A stretch of 64,000 bases of DNA from CAVONV01 sp963697355 (GCA_963697355.1 CAVONV010000023.1:434001-498000), one strand, 5' to 3'. Positions 45,564 to 55,731 are shown, numbered from the stretch's first letter. The notes: generated by a model not told the origin, from the sequence alone. Numbers and translations: made by a program.

Positions 45564-47015
45564 TTAGCGGCTGTTTCTCTTCGGCTTGATTTCCTTTTGC
45601 AGCTTTTGTTCCAAGCGGCGACGGCGGTGTTGGAAGGCCTCTCGCGAGCGTTCCCGAAAGCCAAGCGGTAGATGGTAGTCTTCCTCGATTCTCTCGAGGG
45701 CCTCGTCACAGAACTCGAGAGCCGTCGCGAAAGTCTTTGTCCCGATGCTCGTGAACCATGGCGAGCTCTTCGCAGGCCTGAATGGCTTCCGCGCCGTTCT
45801 CGGCGACGAGGTCTTTCCAAAGCGCCAAGGCATCATCGATCTCCCCTCGCCGTTTGTGGTGATAGGCGAGCTGGCGAAGAGAGCGCCGTCGAGCTGTGCC
45901 TCCAACGCCGCTGTCTAGGACACGTTTGTAATGCTGGATGGAGCGTTCGGGAAGCTCCGCGCGCTCGAAAATCCGTCCAAGGCTGTAGTCGTCCAGAGGG
46001 TCTTCGGATTCCGAGTTCTCATCGAGCATGTCCGAGGCACGTATGGTGAGGGCAGCGAGCGAGAGGATGTCGTGGCAGTTGTGCGAAAAGACTTTGTGAA
46101 TTCGGGATGCATCCTTGGAGCGTATGTAGTCGAAGTACAAGCCCGGAATCAGTTCCCCCGGCACGTCATCTTCCCGTTCGTGACCCAAAAGGACGTACTC
46201 CAGCTCGGTGAGGCGGCAGCTATCGAGCCGCGCCTTCCAGAGGTTTCGCGCCGGATGGAGAAGGTCGAAGTGAGGCACCTCCGACGAGCGGAAATCGCAG
46301 CCGCGCAAGAATGTAGCGGGACTCGAGCAGCGGAACATCGAAGCTCTTACCGTTGAAGCTGACGAGGCTCTCGAAGTCGGAAAGAGCTCCCGCAAGCTCG
46401 TGGAGCATGGCTTCTTCTTCGGAGTAGTCGCGCATGAAGAACTGGCGAACCCTGAAGAGCTCTCCCTCGACGGAACCGACTCCGACGAGAAATGCGCAGG
46501 TGCCGGAGCCTCCGGCGAGTCCCGTTGTTTCGGTATCCAAGAAGACGGTCCGCGTAAGATCGAGGTCCAGCTCGTCGTCGCCGCGAGCGAGAACGGACAG
46601 GCTCGAGGAGGAACCGATTTGAGCCGTGAAAGATCCGTCTGACCGTGCCAGTAGTCAAAGGAGTATTCGTAGTCGATGGTGTAGAACTGGCCGTGGTCGT
46701 TTTCCATGGCTTGCCCGTCAGCACCTCATCGAGGGAGACGATTTGCCTTTCGCCCTCGTCGAGAGCATGGAGAGATTTGGGCCGGGATCGACTCGCTGCA
46801 CCAACTAGGCGCTCGAGTCTCTCCTTGACGGTTAGAGATTCGCCCCCCTCGCTTCGTTCTCCCAGTAGCTCGTTCTCCAATCGGGAAAGAGGGTCTTTGC
46901 TATCAGTGTTTTCCTCTTTTGGCTTCGGGGTAGAAGTGGTTGGGAGCGGCTCCCTGCCCCTCAACAGTTCCTGCAGCCGATCCAACTTGTCTCTAGTGCT
47001 CTTTGGCGATGTCAT
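45564..47015 (-). pseudogene. MrfB/YprB-type RNase H-like exonuclease with TPRs, multiply frameshifted
   Basis: The segments read in order, in shifting frames. They are an N-terminal linker (MTSPKSTRDKLDRLQELL), FYTIDYEYSFDYWHGQ, then FLDTETTGLAGGSGTCAFLVG with the DxE motif of DEDD/RNase H-like nucleases. Next comes LVSFNGKSFDVPLLESRY, then HNCHDILSLA, and TPR-like helices to the end. Frame changes lie near 46,710, 46,610, 46,310 and 45,745. Joined, they give about 480 residues, close to YprB. The gene starts 17 bases after the helicase stop. In B. subtilis the YprA-YprB pair (MrfAB) repairs mitomycin-type damage. Here the exonuclease is broken or misassembled. Confidence 0.75.
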
Positions 47016-47032
47016 GCACCTGATACCCTTGG

Positions 47033-49357
47033 TCACCCGGCGAGGATCCTCTCGAGAATAACAAGCGCCACTTCCTTCCCTTTGACGCCGACCTCGCCGG
47101 TCGGCCCGACACAGGAGGGGCATCCTTCCAGGCAGGGACAGCTTTCGATGAGCCGCTTGCTCTCTTGAAGCATCGTGAAATGCAGTCGATAGAGTGGCTC
47201 CGAGAAACCGATGCCGCCGGGGTAGTTATCGTAGATGAAGATATTGGGCTCGTAGTCGGAACCCATTGGATTCGAACTGGCCGACAAGGCGTCTTTGCTC
47301 TGAAGCCGTTTGAAGCCTGACTCGACGGATGCCGTTCCCTGGGAATTGTCGCCAATCGCGACGCCGATGTCGGAGCCGTCGCACATCAGATAGAGCATGG
47401 CAATCGTCTTGAGCGTGTTGGCGAGTCCGACGACTCCGTCTCTTCGCTCGTTGGGATTGGTCGCCGCGTAGGCAAGGACGCCTCGAGGAATGGTGAGCCA
47501 GTAGGACGTAGTGTGCATCTCTTGCTCGGGCATGTCGAGCTCACCCGAACCGACGTTCTCCATGGTGTAGAACTTGATCTTCTTGAAGCCAACCACCTGG
47601 GAGACGACGTGCACTTCTCCGTGGGAGCGGACGGCTGCGCCGATCGCACCGGAGTCGAAGCGGTCCAGGATGTTGACCTTGGTGTGGGTGATGGCAGTCG
47701 TGAAGTAGTCGGTCTCGCACTGGCGCACCGTTGCCCGGCGCTCGTTGTAGTCGAAGTGCTCGACGAAGTACTGCTGGCCTTCGACGATGTAGATGGCTTT
47801 TTCGTGCAAGGTGGAAAAAGCGCTCGCGAAATCGACTTCGCCAACGCGCGTGGGCTGCTCGTCTCGTCGACCACGACGAAGTTGTCGGAGCTCACGGAGC
47901 GGAGACTCACGGAGTCGGCGGGGTAGGATTCGCTGGTCCAGTGCCAACGATCGCCCGAATGATGGAGGAGCTGATGTTCTTCGAAGAAAGAGAGAATCTC
48001 GGGGAGATTCTCGTTGCCGAACGCTCTCCCTTCGGAAAGGAAGCTCGAAAGCGGCGCATTTGATGTGGTCGACGAGAATCGAGAGGTTGTCCGGGTTGAT
48101 GAGCCCGTGCTCGGGCGAACCGGAGAAGAAGTAGTCCGGGTGGTTCACGACGAACTGGTTGAGCGGGCTGCTATTGGCGATCAGGACGGCAATGGAGGCG
48201 CCGGTCCGTCGGCCGGCGCGGCCCGATTGTTGCCAGGTGGAGGCGATCGTTCCGGGGTAGCCGGCAAGGACGGCCACGTCCAGGTTGCCGATATCGATGC
48301 CGAGCTCGAGGGCGTTGGTGGAGACGACGCCGAGCACGGTTCCTTCTCGAAGCCCTTGCTCGATCTCTCGGCGCTTTTGCGGAAGGTAGCCGCCGCGGTA
48401 GCCACGGATGAGATCTTTTTGGACGTGACTTTCTTCGAAGGCCTCCTTGAGGTAGGTCACCAGGACCTCGGTGTGAAGCCGGCTCAGTGCAAAGACGATG
48501 GTCTGTAGTCCTTTCTCGAGAAAGGAAAGTGCGATGCGACGCGTCTCGTTGATGTAGGAGCGACGGATGCCGAGTTGCCGGTTGACCACCGGCGGATTGT
48601 AGAAGAGGAAGAATTTCTCTCCGCGCGGCGCACCGTTGCGTTCGATCAGGTGGACGGGCTCTCCGATGAGGTTCTCGGTCAGCTCTTTCGGATTGGCGAT
48701 CGTCGCCGAGGAACAGATGAACTGTGGTTTTGAACCGTAGAAACGGCAAATACGCCGAAGACGCCGCAGGATATTGGCCAGGTGACTTCCGAAGACACCG
48801 CGGTAGGCGTGCACCTCGTCTATGACGACGTAGCGGAGGTTCTCGAAGAGCTTCACCCATTTGGGGTGATGAGGAAGGATTCCGGTGTGGAGCATGTCGG
48901 GATTCGTGACCACGAGGTGCCCGCGTCGACGAATGGCCTTTCGTGCATCCTGAGGTGTGTCGCCGTCGTAGGTGAAGGTCCGGATGTCAGCGTCGAGCTC
49001 TTCGATGAAGGAGAGGAGCTCGGCGAGCTGATCCTGGGAAAGGGCCTTGGTCGGAAAAAGGTAGAGCGCCCGTGCTCCGGGTTCGTCTAGAAAGGTGTTC
49101 AGCACCGGCAGGTTGTAGCAAAGCGTTTTACCGGAGGCCGTCGGAGTGACGACGACGACGTTCTCGCCGTTGTGAGCTCGCTCGAAGGCTTCACTCTGAT
49201 GGGAGTAGAGACGCTCGATGCCACGGGCTTTCAAAACGCTCACCAAGCGGGAGTCGAGATCGGCGGGGAAGTCTTCGTAGCTCCCGGGAAGGGCAGGAAA
49301 GTGCCTCAGGGCGGTAATGGAGGAGAAGCGTTCGGGAGCCACCTCGATCTCCGACAT
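47033..49357 (-). CDS. MrfA/YprA-type DEAD/DEAH helicase with DUF1998
   Basis: From the ATG at 49357 (another at 49447) the protein has 774 residues, close to MrfA. It has a Q-like region (GIERLYSHQSEAF), Walker A TPTASGKT (71-78) and DEVH (180-183). SSATI, VVSTNALELGIDIG, QQSGRAGRR and a C-terminal DUF1998 zinc region (CPCLEGCPSC) follow. Upstream in-frame sequence to 50206 is only the antisense of the GTPase gene. Residues ~441-504 are out of register. Translating the next frame there gives a natural sequence (FGNENLPEILSFFEEHQLL, SVSLRSVSSDNFVVVDE). A +1 and a -1 shift (near 48034 and 47845) therefore cancel, and the reading frame stays open. Confidence 0.88.
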   Translation of the reverse strand: MSEIEVAPERFSSITALRHFPALPGSYEDFPADLDSRLVSVLKARGIERLYSHQSEAFERAHNGENVVVVTPTASGKTLCYNLPVLNTFLDEPGARALYLFPTKALSQDQLAELLSFIEELDADIRTFTYDGDTPQDARKAIRRRGHLVVTNPDMLHTGILPHHPKWVKLFENLRYVVIDEVHAYRGVFGSHLANILRRLRRICRFYGSKPQFICSSATIANPKELTENLIGEPVHLIERNGAPRGEKFFLFYNPPVVNRQLGIRRSYINETRRIALSFLEKGLQTIVFALSRLHTEVLVTYLKEAFEESHVQKDLIRGYRGGYLPQKRREIEQGLREGTVLGVVSTNALELGIDIGNLDVAVLAGYPGTIASTWQQSGRAGRRTGASIAVLIANSSPLNQFVVNHPDYFFSGSPEHGLINPDNLSILVDHIKCAAFELPFRRESVRQRESPRDSLFLRRTSAPPSFGRSLALDQRILPRRLRESPLRELRQLRRGRRDEQPTRVGEVDFASAFSTLHEKAIYIVEGQQYFVEHFDYNERRATVRQCETDYFTTAITHTKVNILDRFDSGAIGAAVRSHGEVHVVSQVVGFKKIKFYTMENVGSGELDMPEQEMHTTSYWLTIPRGVLAYAATNPNERRDGVVGLANTLKTIAMLYLMCDGSDIGVAIGDNSQGTASVESGFKRLQSKDALSASSNPMGSDYEPNIFIYDNYPGGIGFSEPLYRLHFTMLQESKRLIESCPCLEGCPSCVGPTGEVGVKGKEVALVILERILAG

Positions 49358-49615
49358 GGCATTTCGGAGAGCAAGGATCGGTCTGCAGGAGCTAGATTTG
49401 CCGACATATGGATACTCGCGGGAGTTTACCTCGAACTCCGGTGTCATGGAACCGTTCCGGGCCTCGGAGGGTGCGGGAAGGTTCCGCCTTCCCCTAAGTC
49501 TATGTACGCTATGGTATAGAGCCATTTGAAGTTGTGCCGAGAAGCCGGTACAATGGATTGAGTATCCTAAGTCTCTGACAAATAAAGCATAACTCGTCTC
49601 GAATCGGTTGGGTAA

Positions 49616-51121
49616 GTGGTTCTCTTTAATTACGCTCTCAAGGAGCTTACCGCCAAAATCGTCTACTACGGGCCCGGTTTGAGCGGTAAGACGACCAATC
49701 TCAAGTACATTCACGAGGAGGTCCCTATCAAGAGCAAGGGGCGAATGTTGACCCTTGCCACGGAGACGGATCGAACGCTTTATTTCGATTTTCTTCCCGT
49801 CGAGGCGGGTATCGTCCGGGGAATCAAGACTCGAATCCAGCTCTACACCGTTCCGGGACAGGTCTTCTACAACGCCACGCGCCGGATGGTGCTCAAGGGC
49901 GCCGACGGAGTGGTTTTCGTGGCGGACTCTCAGAAAGACATGATGGAGGCCAATCTGGAGAGTCTGGAGAACTTGAAGGAGAATTTGGCGGCCCATGATC
50001 TCGAGCTCGACGAAGTCCCCTTCGTGCTTCAGTACAACAAGCGGGATCTGGAAGACGCGTTGAGTATCGAAGACATGAACGAAGAGCTCAATAAGCTCAA
50101 CGTTCCGTTTTACGCGGCCGTTGCCATCGAGGGCATCGGTGTAGAAGACACGCTCAGGGCCGTCAGCGCGCTGGTGTTGAAGTCGGTGACCGAGAAATAC
50201 GGCCAAGCAAAGAGATCAGGTCGGCCGTCTTTGGTCGAAGACAACGATGTGCCTGCCTCTTCCGAGGAGCAGCCCGTCTTGAAGAAAGAAAAAACGGATC
50301 CTTTCGCTGCTTCTCGAGCGGTCTCTTCTGCCGTCGGTGGAGCGGATGCACTCGCCGTTGATTGGGACGGCGAAATGGACAAGACGGCCGATTCACTCAA
50401 TTTGGGAGTCTCCGCAGGAAGCTCTCTGGCTGACGAGCCGATGGAGACTCCCAGGAACCGGTCATCTCATAGTGCGGAGGCAGAAATGAAACCTACCTCT
50501 GATAGGAAAAACAATGAGCTCGGAGACCTCGATAGTCTCAATCTGGAGGGAATCCTCGACGAAGCGCTGAAGGTCGAGGAGCAGGACGATGTCGATGAAG
50601 AGGATCCTCTCGAGGTGGTCCTCATCGAAGATCTCGAGGACTCCAAAGTAGAAACACGGTTTTCGGGGGCCTTGGAGGAAGCGTTGGGTCTCGAAACGGG
50701 TGGGGAAGCCGGTGTTTTGAGTGCCGTTCAGGATCCGTTCTCCACCAGTCCTCGTGCGGCGAGCAATCCACCACTCGTCAGGGACGAGGTCGACCTTTTG
50801 GAGGGTCGGTTCGACGTTCTCTCAACCAGTCCTGGAATCGAAATTGATGAGGCCGTTGAGAATCGACCGTACCTCGACGAGTTGGCACGTACTCAAGTTG
50901 CACCGGACATTGGTGAAGTTCTGGATTTAGCGACCAGCGAACCGGTTTCCGACCCCACGTCTGAAGTCAAGTCCGTCGAGGTAATAGAGGTCGAAGTGTC
51001 CGCCGAGGATTCCGATCCTCGGCAGGTCGTGGTGCCGATCCACGTCACTATGGATCCTGACGCGGAGGAAGCGGAGCTTCACGTCGCACTTTTCATCAAG
51101 ATTCGGCGCGGCAAACCCTGA
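49616..51121 (+). CDS. MglA-like small GTPase with a long acidic C-terminal tail
   Basis: The start is a GTG. Residues 1-195 form a Ras-like GTPase of the MglA group: P-loop GPGLSGKT (19-26), the MglA-type switch region (TLATETDRTLYFDFLP), TVPGQ (78-82) in place of DxxG, and NKRD (141-144). MglA proteins set cell polarity and motility direction. Residues ~196-501 are a low-complexity, Asp/Glu/Ser-rich extension, unusual for the family. They end in a short strand-rich segment (RQVVVPIHVTMDPD, LHVALFIKI). A NtrC-type two-component system follows, but whether it is co-transcribed is unclear. Confidence 0.88.
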   Translation: MVLFNYALKELTAKIVYYGPGLSGKTTNLKYIHEEVPIKSKGRMLTLATETDRTLYFDFLPVEAGIVRGIKTRIQLYTVPGQVFYNATRRMVLKGADGVVFVADSQKDMMEANLESLENLKENLAAHDLELDEVPFVLQYNKRDLEDALSIEDMNEELNKLNVPFYAAVAIEGIGVEDTLRAVSALVLKSVTEKYGQAKRSGRPSLVEDNDVPASSEEQPVLKKEKTDPFAASRAVSSAVGGADALAVDWDGEMDKTADSLNLGVSAGSSLADEPMETPRNRSSHSAEAEMKPTSDRKNNELGDLDSLNLEGILDEALKVEEQDDVDEEDPLEVVLIEDLEDSKVETRFSGALEEALGLETGGEAGVLSAVQDPFSTSPRAASNPPLVRDEVDLLEGRFDVLSTSPGIEIDEAVENRPYLDELARTQVAPDIGEVLDLATSEPVSDPTSEVKSVEVIEVEVSAEDSDPRQVVVPIHVTMDPDAEEAELHVALFIKIRRGKP

Positions 51122-51245
51122 GCTCGAGTGCTCGAGAGAGATATTCTCTGTCCCGTACTACTTCCTAGGTGCACCGCCTCTCGGCGGCCCATTGGACCCT
51201 TCCTTCCTGGAGTTGTTGCTCACGCAGGCGATATACTGAACAGCG

Positions 51246-52622
51246 ATGCTCAAACAACGCGTACTCATCATCGATGATGAGACCGGTTCGCGGAGAGGAT
51301 TGACGGAGCTCGTTGCGAATTGGGGCTATGAGACGGCAGCCGCCGCCGACGGTGCGGAAGGACTGGAGAAGGTTGCCAGTTTCCGACCCCATGTGGTGCT
51401 TGCTGATTTGGTGATGCCCCGGATGGATGGGATGGAGCTCCTGCGTGCCCTTTCCGGCAGCCTTGGTCACATGACCTTTGTCATGCTGACAGCCAAAGGC
51501 AGTATAGCGAGTGCCGTGGAGGCCATGAAACAGGGAGCCTTTGACTATCTCGCCAAGCCAGTGGACACGCGACAGCTCCAAGCACTTTTGGAAAAAGCGA
51601 CCTCACGATCGAGCTTGTGGGAAGAGCTCGAACGTTACGAAAGCGTGCTGGAAAGTACCGGCCGTTTCGGGCGTTTGGTTGGAAAGAGCGCCCCCATGCG
51701 GCGCCTCTACCAGATGATCAAACAAGCGGGTCTTTCTTCTGCTTCGGTTTTGATCGTCGGTGAGTCGGGCACGGGAAAGGAGTTGGTCGCCCGAATGCTA
51801 CATGAGGTTTCCCCACGAGCCGAAGGGCCTTTTAGCGCCATCAATTGCGCCGCAATCCCCGAAACCCTCTTGGAAAGCGAAATATTCGGACATGAAAAGG
51901 GGGCCTATACGGGAGCTGAGGGGCGACGCAGAGGATGCTTCGAGCTCGCAGACCGCGGCACGTTGTTCCTTGACGAAGTCGCAGAAATGGCGGTTTCGAC
52001 TCAGGTGAAACTGCTGCGAGTGCTCGAAGAGAGGAGCTTCCGGAGGCTTGGGGGCCATGATGAGATCCAGGTCGACGTCCGAGTGTTGGCAGCGACCAAC
52101 CGCGATCCCGAAACGTCCCTCAAAGAGGGCAAACTGCGTCAGGATCTCTACTATCGATTGAATGTATTCACATTGGAATTGCCTCCCTTGCGAGAGAGAG
52201 TGGATGACATTCCTCTTCTTGTAGACCATTTTGTAGCCGAGTTTGCGCAGGCCAACGGCAAGTCCGTCACGAGCGCGAGCGAGGATGCCATGGATGCGTT
52301 GATCGGGTTCCACTGGCCGGGCAATGTACGGGAGTTGCGCAATGTGATCGAACGCGCCGTCATCCTCTGTCCGCGCCCCGTCATCGATGTTGCAGAGCTC
52401 CCAAGTTCAGTGATGAATCCTTCTCAGCCGGTAGCCGGGCGCCGGGCGGGGATGGGCGAGGTGTCCATTCCTGTGGGAACGACGGTTGAGCAAGCCGAGC
52501 GCGACCTGATCATGAAAACGCTCGAGGCCACGGCGCAAAACAAAACAAAAGCTGCGGATATATTGGGGATCAGCTTGAAAACCCTCCACAACAAGCTCAA
52601 GAAATATCGTGAGCAGTCTTGA
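51246..52622 (+). CDS. NtrC-family sigma-54 response regulator
   Basis: This 458-residue regulator has a receiver domain with phospho-acceptor Asp54 (VVLADLVMP) and switch Lys (YLAKPVD). The AAA+ domain follows: Walker A GESGTGKE (172-179), the sigma-54 contact loop GAYTGA (219-224, Tyr for the usual Phe), and Walker B TLFLDE (239-244). A Fis-type HTH ends the protein (NKTKAADILGISLKTLHNKLKKY). It activates sigma-54 promoters after phosphorylation. The histidine kinase gene follows 129 bases downstream, the likely partner. Confidence 0.95.
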   Translation: MLKQRVLIIDDETGSRRGLTELVANWGYETAAAADGAEGLEKVASFRPHVVLADLVMPRMDGMELLRALSGSLGHMTFVMLTAKGSIASAVEAMKQGAFDYLAKPVDTRQLQALLEKATSRSSLWEELERYESVLESTGRFGRLVGKSAPMRRLYQMIKQAGLSSASVLIVGESGTGKELVARMLHEVSPRAEGPFSAINCAAIPETLLESEIFGHEKGAYTGAEGRRRGCFELADRGTLFLDEVAEMAVSTQVKLLRVLEERSFRRLGGHDEIQVDVRVLAATNRDPETSLKEGKLRQDLYYRLNVFTLELPPLRERVDDIPLLVDHFVAEFAQANGKSVTSASEDAMDALIGFHWPGNVRELRNVIERAVILCPRPVIDVAELPSSVMNPSQPVAGRRAGMGEVSIPVGTTVEQAERDLIMKTLEATAQNKTKAADILGISLKTLHNKLKKYREQS

Positions 52623-52751
52623 TCGAGGACGGCGGCGACAAAGGTGTGCTCGATGACGAACGAGAGTATCGTTCGGCGGCAGATGGATCTCACCGAGCTC
52701 GAGCCTCGCTGCTGCCGTAACACCCGATTCGATAGTTAGGGGTGTACGCGC

Positions 52752-54551
52752 GTGGGTTTCCGGGGAAAACAAATTGTCACATTGACGCTGGTCGCGGGAG
52801 TGGTAGCGCTGGCAACCAGCTTCATGAACGCGGTGACATTGACACGCGTTTCTGTTTCTGAGACGAGAAGTAGTCTTCGGCTACTCGGCTCGACATTCTA
52901 CCACCAAGTCAGCCGGGTGATTCGCTCTCGACCGGGAGAAGATTTAGGAACGGTTCTCTCTTCGGATCCATCTCTTCGAGCTTATGCGGACGCCATCGTC
53001 GGATACTCTCCTACCACACTCTACGTCGCTATTACCGATAGGTACGGCGAGGTGATCCTTCACAGCGATCCGAGCCGAGAAGGCAAGCCATTGAGCCCGG
53101 CGGAGACCGTATCTGATTTTTCCAAGAAAAATGCCTTCGGGCAATTGATGGCCTTGAGCCGAGGCCACCGGGTGTTGGAGATGGAGCTCCCCTTCACCGT
53201 GGATGACAAGCCGTTTGGTGCCGTACGCGTAGCTGTCTCCACCTTGTTGTTGAAGGAGCAGCTCTCGGGTGCCATTGCGACCAACGCACTCACGGCCGCC
53301 GGCGTCGTTCTCGCCTCTTTTCTCGCTTCTTTGTATCTTGCCAACAGACTCCTGGCTCCAATCGAAATGCTCCGCAGAGAACTGGCCCGAATCGATACGG
53401 GCAGCGGTGAGTTTTTGCAGCTACGAAACGAGGCCGACGTTAGCCGGATTGCCGAGTTTTTTTCCACCATGAGCCGTAGGTTGGCGGAGAACCGTCAACT
53501 TCGCGAAGGAAGCTCCACTTGGCTGGAAACCATGGTAGGTGGCTTGAGCGATGCGGTCATGGTGGTGAACAGCGAATGGCGGGTCCTATCTCTAAACGCT
53601 CCGGCCTGTCAGATCCTCGGCCAAGATCGTGCCGAAGCCCAGGGAAAGCGTCTCGACGAGATGGTCTCACGGGGGCATCCGGTCGTGGTATTGGTCGAAG
53701 AAGCACTGAGCCGAGGCGAAGCGGTTGGTCCGCGCAGTGTCTCTTTGGTCGTCGAGGGTCGTTTGGTACCTCACTCCCTGAGTGTACAAATGCTCAAAGA
53801 GACCGACGGCATTTCAGGTGTTCTGGTCAGCGCGAGAAACATGGAAAAACTGTCTCGTCTCGGCTCACATCTTTCTTATACGCAGAAGCTCGCTGCTCTC
53901 GGCAGACTCACCTCTGGAGTTGCCCACGAGATCAAAAATCCGCTCAATGCCATGGTCATCCATGTGGCGCTGCTCCGGCAGAAACTTTCAGGAGTGTCAC
54001 CAGACCCCCGAGGCTATCTCGATGTGCTGGATGAACAGATCCGTCGTCTCGATAGCGTCATCCAGGGGTTCCTGAAATTCACGCGCCCCGAGGAGCTCCA
54101 ACTCGACGCGATCCCCTTGGGTGAAGTACTGGAGGAATCCCTCCGCCTTGTTTCCGGGGATGTCGAGAAAAGCGGGATTCGACTCGAGACCGATATTCCT
54201 CGGGGTCTTCCTCCGATCCATGGGGATCGTGAATTGCTGCAGCAAGGGTTCTTGAACCTCATACTCAACGCCAAGGAAGCTATGCCCGATGGTGGTGTGC
54301 TGAAGGTGGCTGCGCGGGAGTCTGGGGACGAGCATGTAGAGATCGAGATCGAGGATAGCGGATCCGGTATCTCCAAAGACGAGCTGCCCAAGGTCTTCGA
54401 CCTGTACTACACGACGAAAGAAAAGGGGAGCGGAATAGGATTGTCGTTGGTGTACCGGATCATTCAGCTGCACGACGGCGAGGTCAATGTTGATTCTACA
54501 CCCGGAGAGGGAACTCGGTTTACAATCAAGCTACCGGAGGTCAGAGGTTGA
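52752..54551 (+). CDS. Membrane sensor histidine kinase
   Basis: The start is a GTG; 599 residues. Two membrane helices (about 8-28 and 178-200) enclose a periplasmic sensor of ~150 residues. HAMP (about 200-250), PAS (about 255-365), HisKA with phospho-His392 (GVAHEIKNPLN) and an HATPase domain follow (NLILNAKEAMPDGG, GSGISKDELPKVFDLYYTTK, GSGIGLSLVYRI). NtrB/AtoS-like layout. It should phosphorylate the preceding regulator. Its stop overlaps the TTG start of the lipoprotein gene. Confidence 0.93.
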   Translation: MGFRGKQIVTLTLVAGVVALATSFMNAVTLTRVSVSETRSSLRLLGSTFYHQVSRVIRSRPGEDLGTVLSSDPSLRAYADAIVGYSPTTLYVAITDRYGEVILHSDPSREGKPLSPAETVSDFSKKNAFGQLMALSRGHRVLEMELPFTVDDKPFGAVRVAVSTLLLKEQLSGAIATNALTAAGVVLASFLASLYLANRLLAPIEMLRRELARIDTGSGEFLQLRNEADVSRIAEFFSTMSRRLAENRQLREGSSTWLETMVGGLSDAVMVVNSEWRVLSLNAPACQILGQDRAEAQGKRLDEMVSRGHPVVVLVEEALSRGEAVGPRSVSLVVEGRLVPHSLSVQMLKETDGISGVLVSARNMEKLSRLGSHLSYTQKLAALGRLTSGVAHEIKNPLNAMVIHVALLRQKLSGVSPDPRGYLDVLDEQIRRLDSVIQGFLKFTRPEELQLDAIPLGEVLEESLRLVSGDVEKSGIRLETDIPRGLPPIHGDRELLQQGFLNLILNAKEAMPDGGVLKVAARESGDEHVEIEIEDSGSGISKDELPKVFDLYYTTKEKGSGIGLSLVYRIIQLHDGEVNVDSTPGEGTRFTIKLPEVRG

Positions 54552-55117
54552 GGCGCTCGAAGGGTCGGAGCTGGATAGCAGCCGCATGGGCCGGAGGGTT
54601 GTGTCTGGTGGCATTTGCCTTGCTGAGCGGCTGTCACAAGAATGCGAAGGCTGAATTCGAACGCCCCCCTGCAGTGACCAAGATTCCAGAGCCGGCGGAA
54701 AACACGTCAGAAGAGAAAGACCTAGATCTCGACGCGCTCGAAAAATCCCCCGAACCGAAGGAGGAATCCCCCCCGGCAACAGTGGAGCCTGCTCCGAAAC
54801 CTATCCGACCACCCGAGCCGGCGCCGCTTCCTGAGCCGCCGCCACCTGAGCCCTCCGAGCCGCGATTGACCATAAACGAGGACAGCCCGGCGGCGCGTTC
54901 GATCGTGGAGAAACTGACTCGCGCTGAGGCGATTCTCTCGACGCTTCAAACGCGCTCACTCACGAAGGAACAACGAGAACAGCTGGCTGCATCTCGAGCG
55001 TTTGTCACCCAGGCCCGGAAGGCATACGCGGACAAGGACTATCGCCGAGCGGCTGTGTTGGCGGACAAAGGGCTCATTCTGGCTGAAGACGTGCGAAGTT
55101 CCACCGGGTCAGAGTAA
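54548..55117 (+). CDS. Proline-rich lipoprotein
   Basis: The frame opens with a TTG overlapping the histidine kinase stop (TTGA). The 189 residues have a lipobox (FALLSGC, Cys29) and a Pro/Glu-rich spacer (about 60-115, EPAPLPEPPPPEP). A helical C-terminal domain follows (SIVEKLTRAEAILSTLQTRSL, ARKAYADKDYRRAAVLADKG). That ending resembles the TPR-like periplasmic helices of envelope lipoproteins. The overlap suggests a link to the signal cascade, perhaps as an envelope reporter. Function is unknown. Confidence 0.65.
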   Translation: MRRSKGRSWIAAAWAGGLCLVAFALLSGCHKNAKAEFERPPAVTKIPEPAENTSEEKDLDLDALEKSPEPKEESPPATVEPAPKPIRPPEPAPLPEPPPPEPSEPRLTINEDSPAARSIVEKLTRAEAILSTLQTRSLTKEQREQLAASRAFVTQARKAYADKDYRRAAVLADKGLILAEDVRSSTGSE

Positions 55118-55715
55118 TCAGTTACCGGGTGAATAGTAACCAGTGACCAGCATCCGCACGGCCGCGACGTCCACCGCATCGGAGACTAACTTCGTGCGGA
55201 TGCCCCGTGCCCCTGCCCGAGCCCTTGCCCGGGGGAAGCTAGTAGAAAGTAGAAAGTAGATCGCGCCTAGGCCTGGTAGACACCAGAGGTCAGTCAGAGC
55301 TCATCAGCACACCCGGAATGCGAGGCATAGATTCGTCCGGCTGCCTGACTGCCAGCATGCCGGTTCCCGTGGGAAGTTAGTTGGAAGTCAACAGTGACCA
55401 GTGAAGAGTCAGTTACCAGTAATCGGGCAATCAGTAATCAGTTCGGTGGTCTCATCTGTAGTAGTCTAATCCGATCTGACAAAAGTTGACGGCGACTCGA
55501 TTTTCGCGGACAACCCTTCAAAATGGTGTCCAGAGGGAGTTACTGATTTGATGGACCTTCCCTCTGTTTGGGAGCGAACGGCGCGTTAGAATGACAACGG
55601 TAGACCGGCGGCGAGGGGGAGGCTCATGAGTAGAGATTTGAGCCAACTCTGGGAAGGCACTCGGCAGTATCAACTACTCCATCTCATCACTGGCCACTGG
55701 TAACTGATTACTGGC
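55113..55715. repeat. 614-bp gap filled with GTAACCAGTGACCAGTAATCAG-type repeats
   Basis: Degenerate units such as AGTAATCAGTTACC, GTAACCAGTGACCAG, AGTAGAAAGTAGAAAGTAG and CAGTAATCAGTTC recur at 55113-55150, 55231-55260 and 55381-55448. The inverted form (CACTGGTAACTGATTACTGG) lies at about 55691-55712. No protein-like frame was found between the lipoprotein gene and the convergent BON gene. Confidence 0.55.
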
Positions 55716-55731
55716 GTCCGGCCACTCTTTT

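Noticed and set aside
49448..50206. Long N-terminal extension of the MrfA-like helicase
   Set aside because: This part is simply the antisense of the GTPase gene; helicase similarity starts near 49357.
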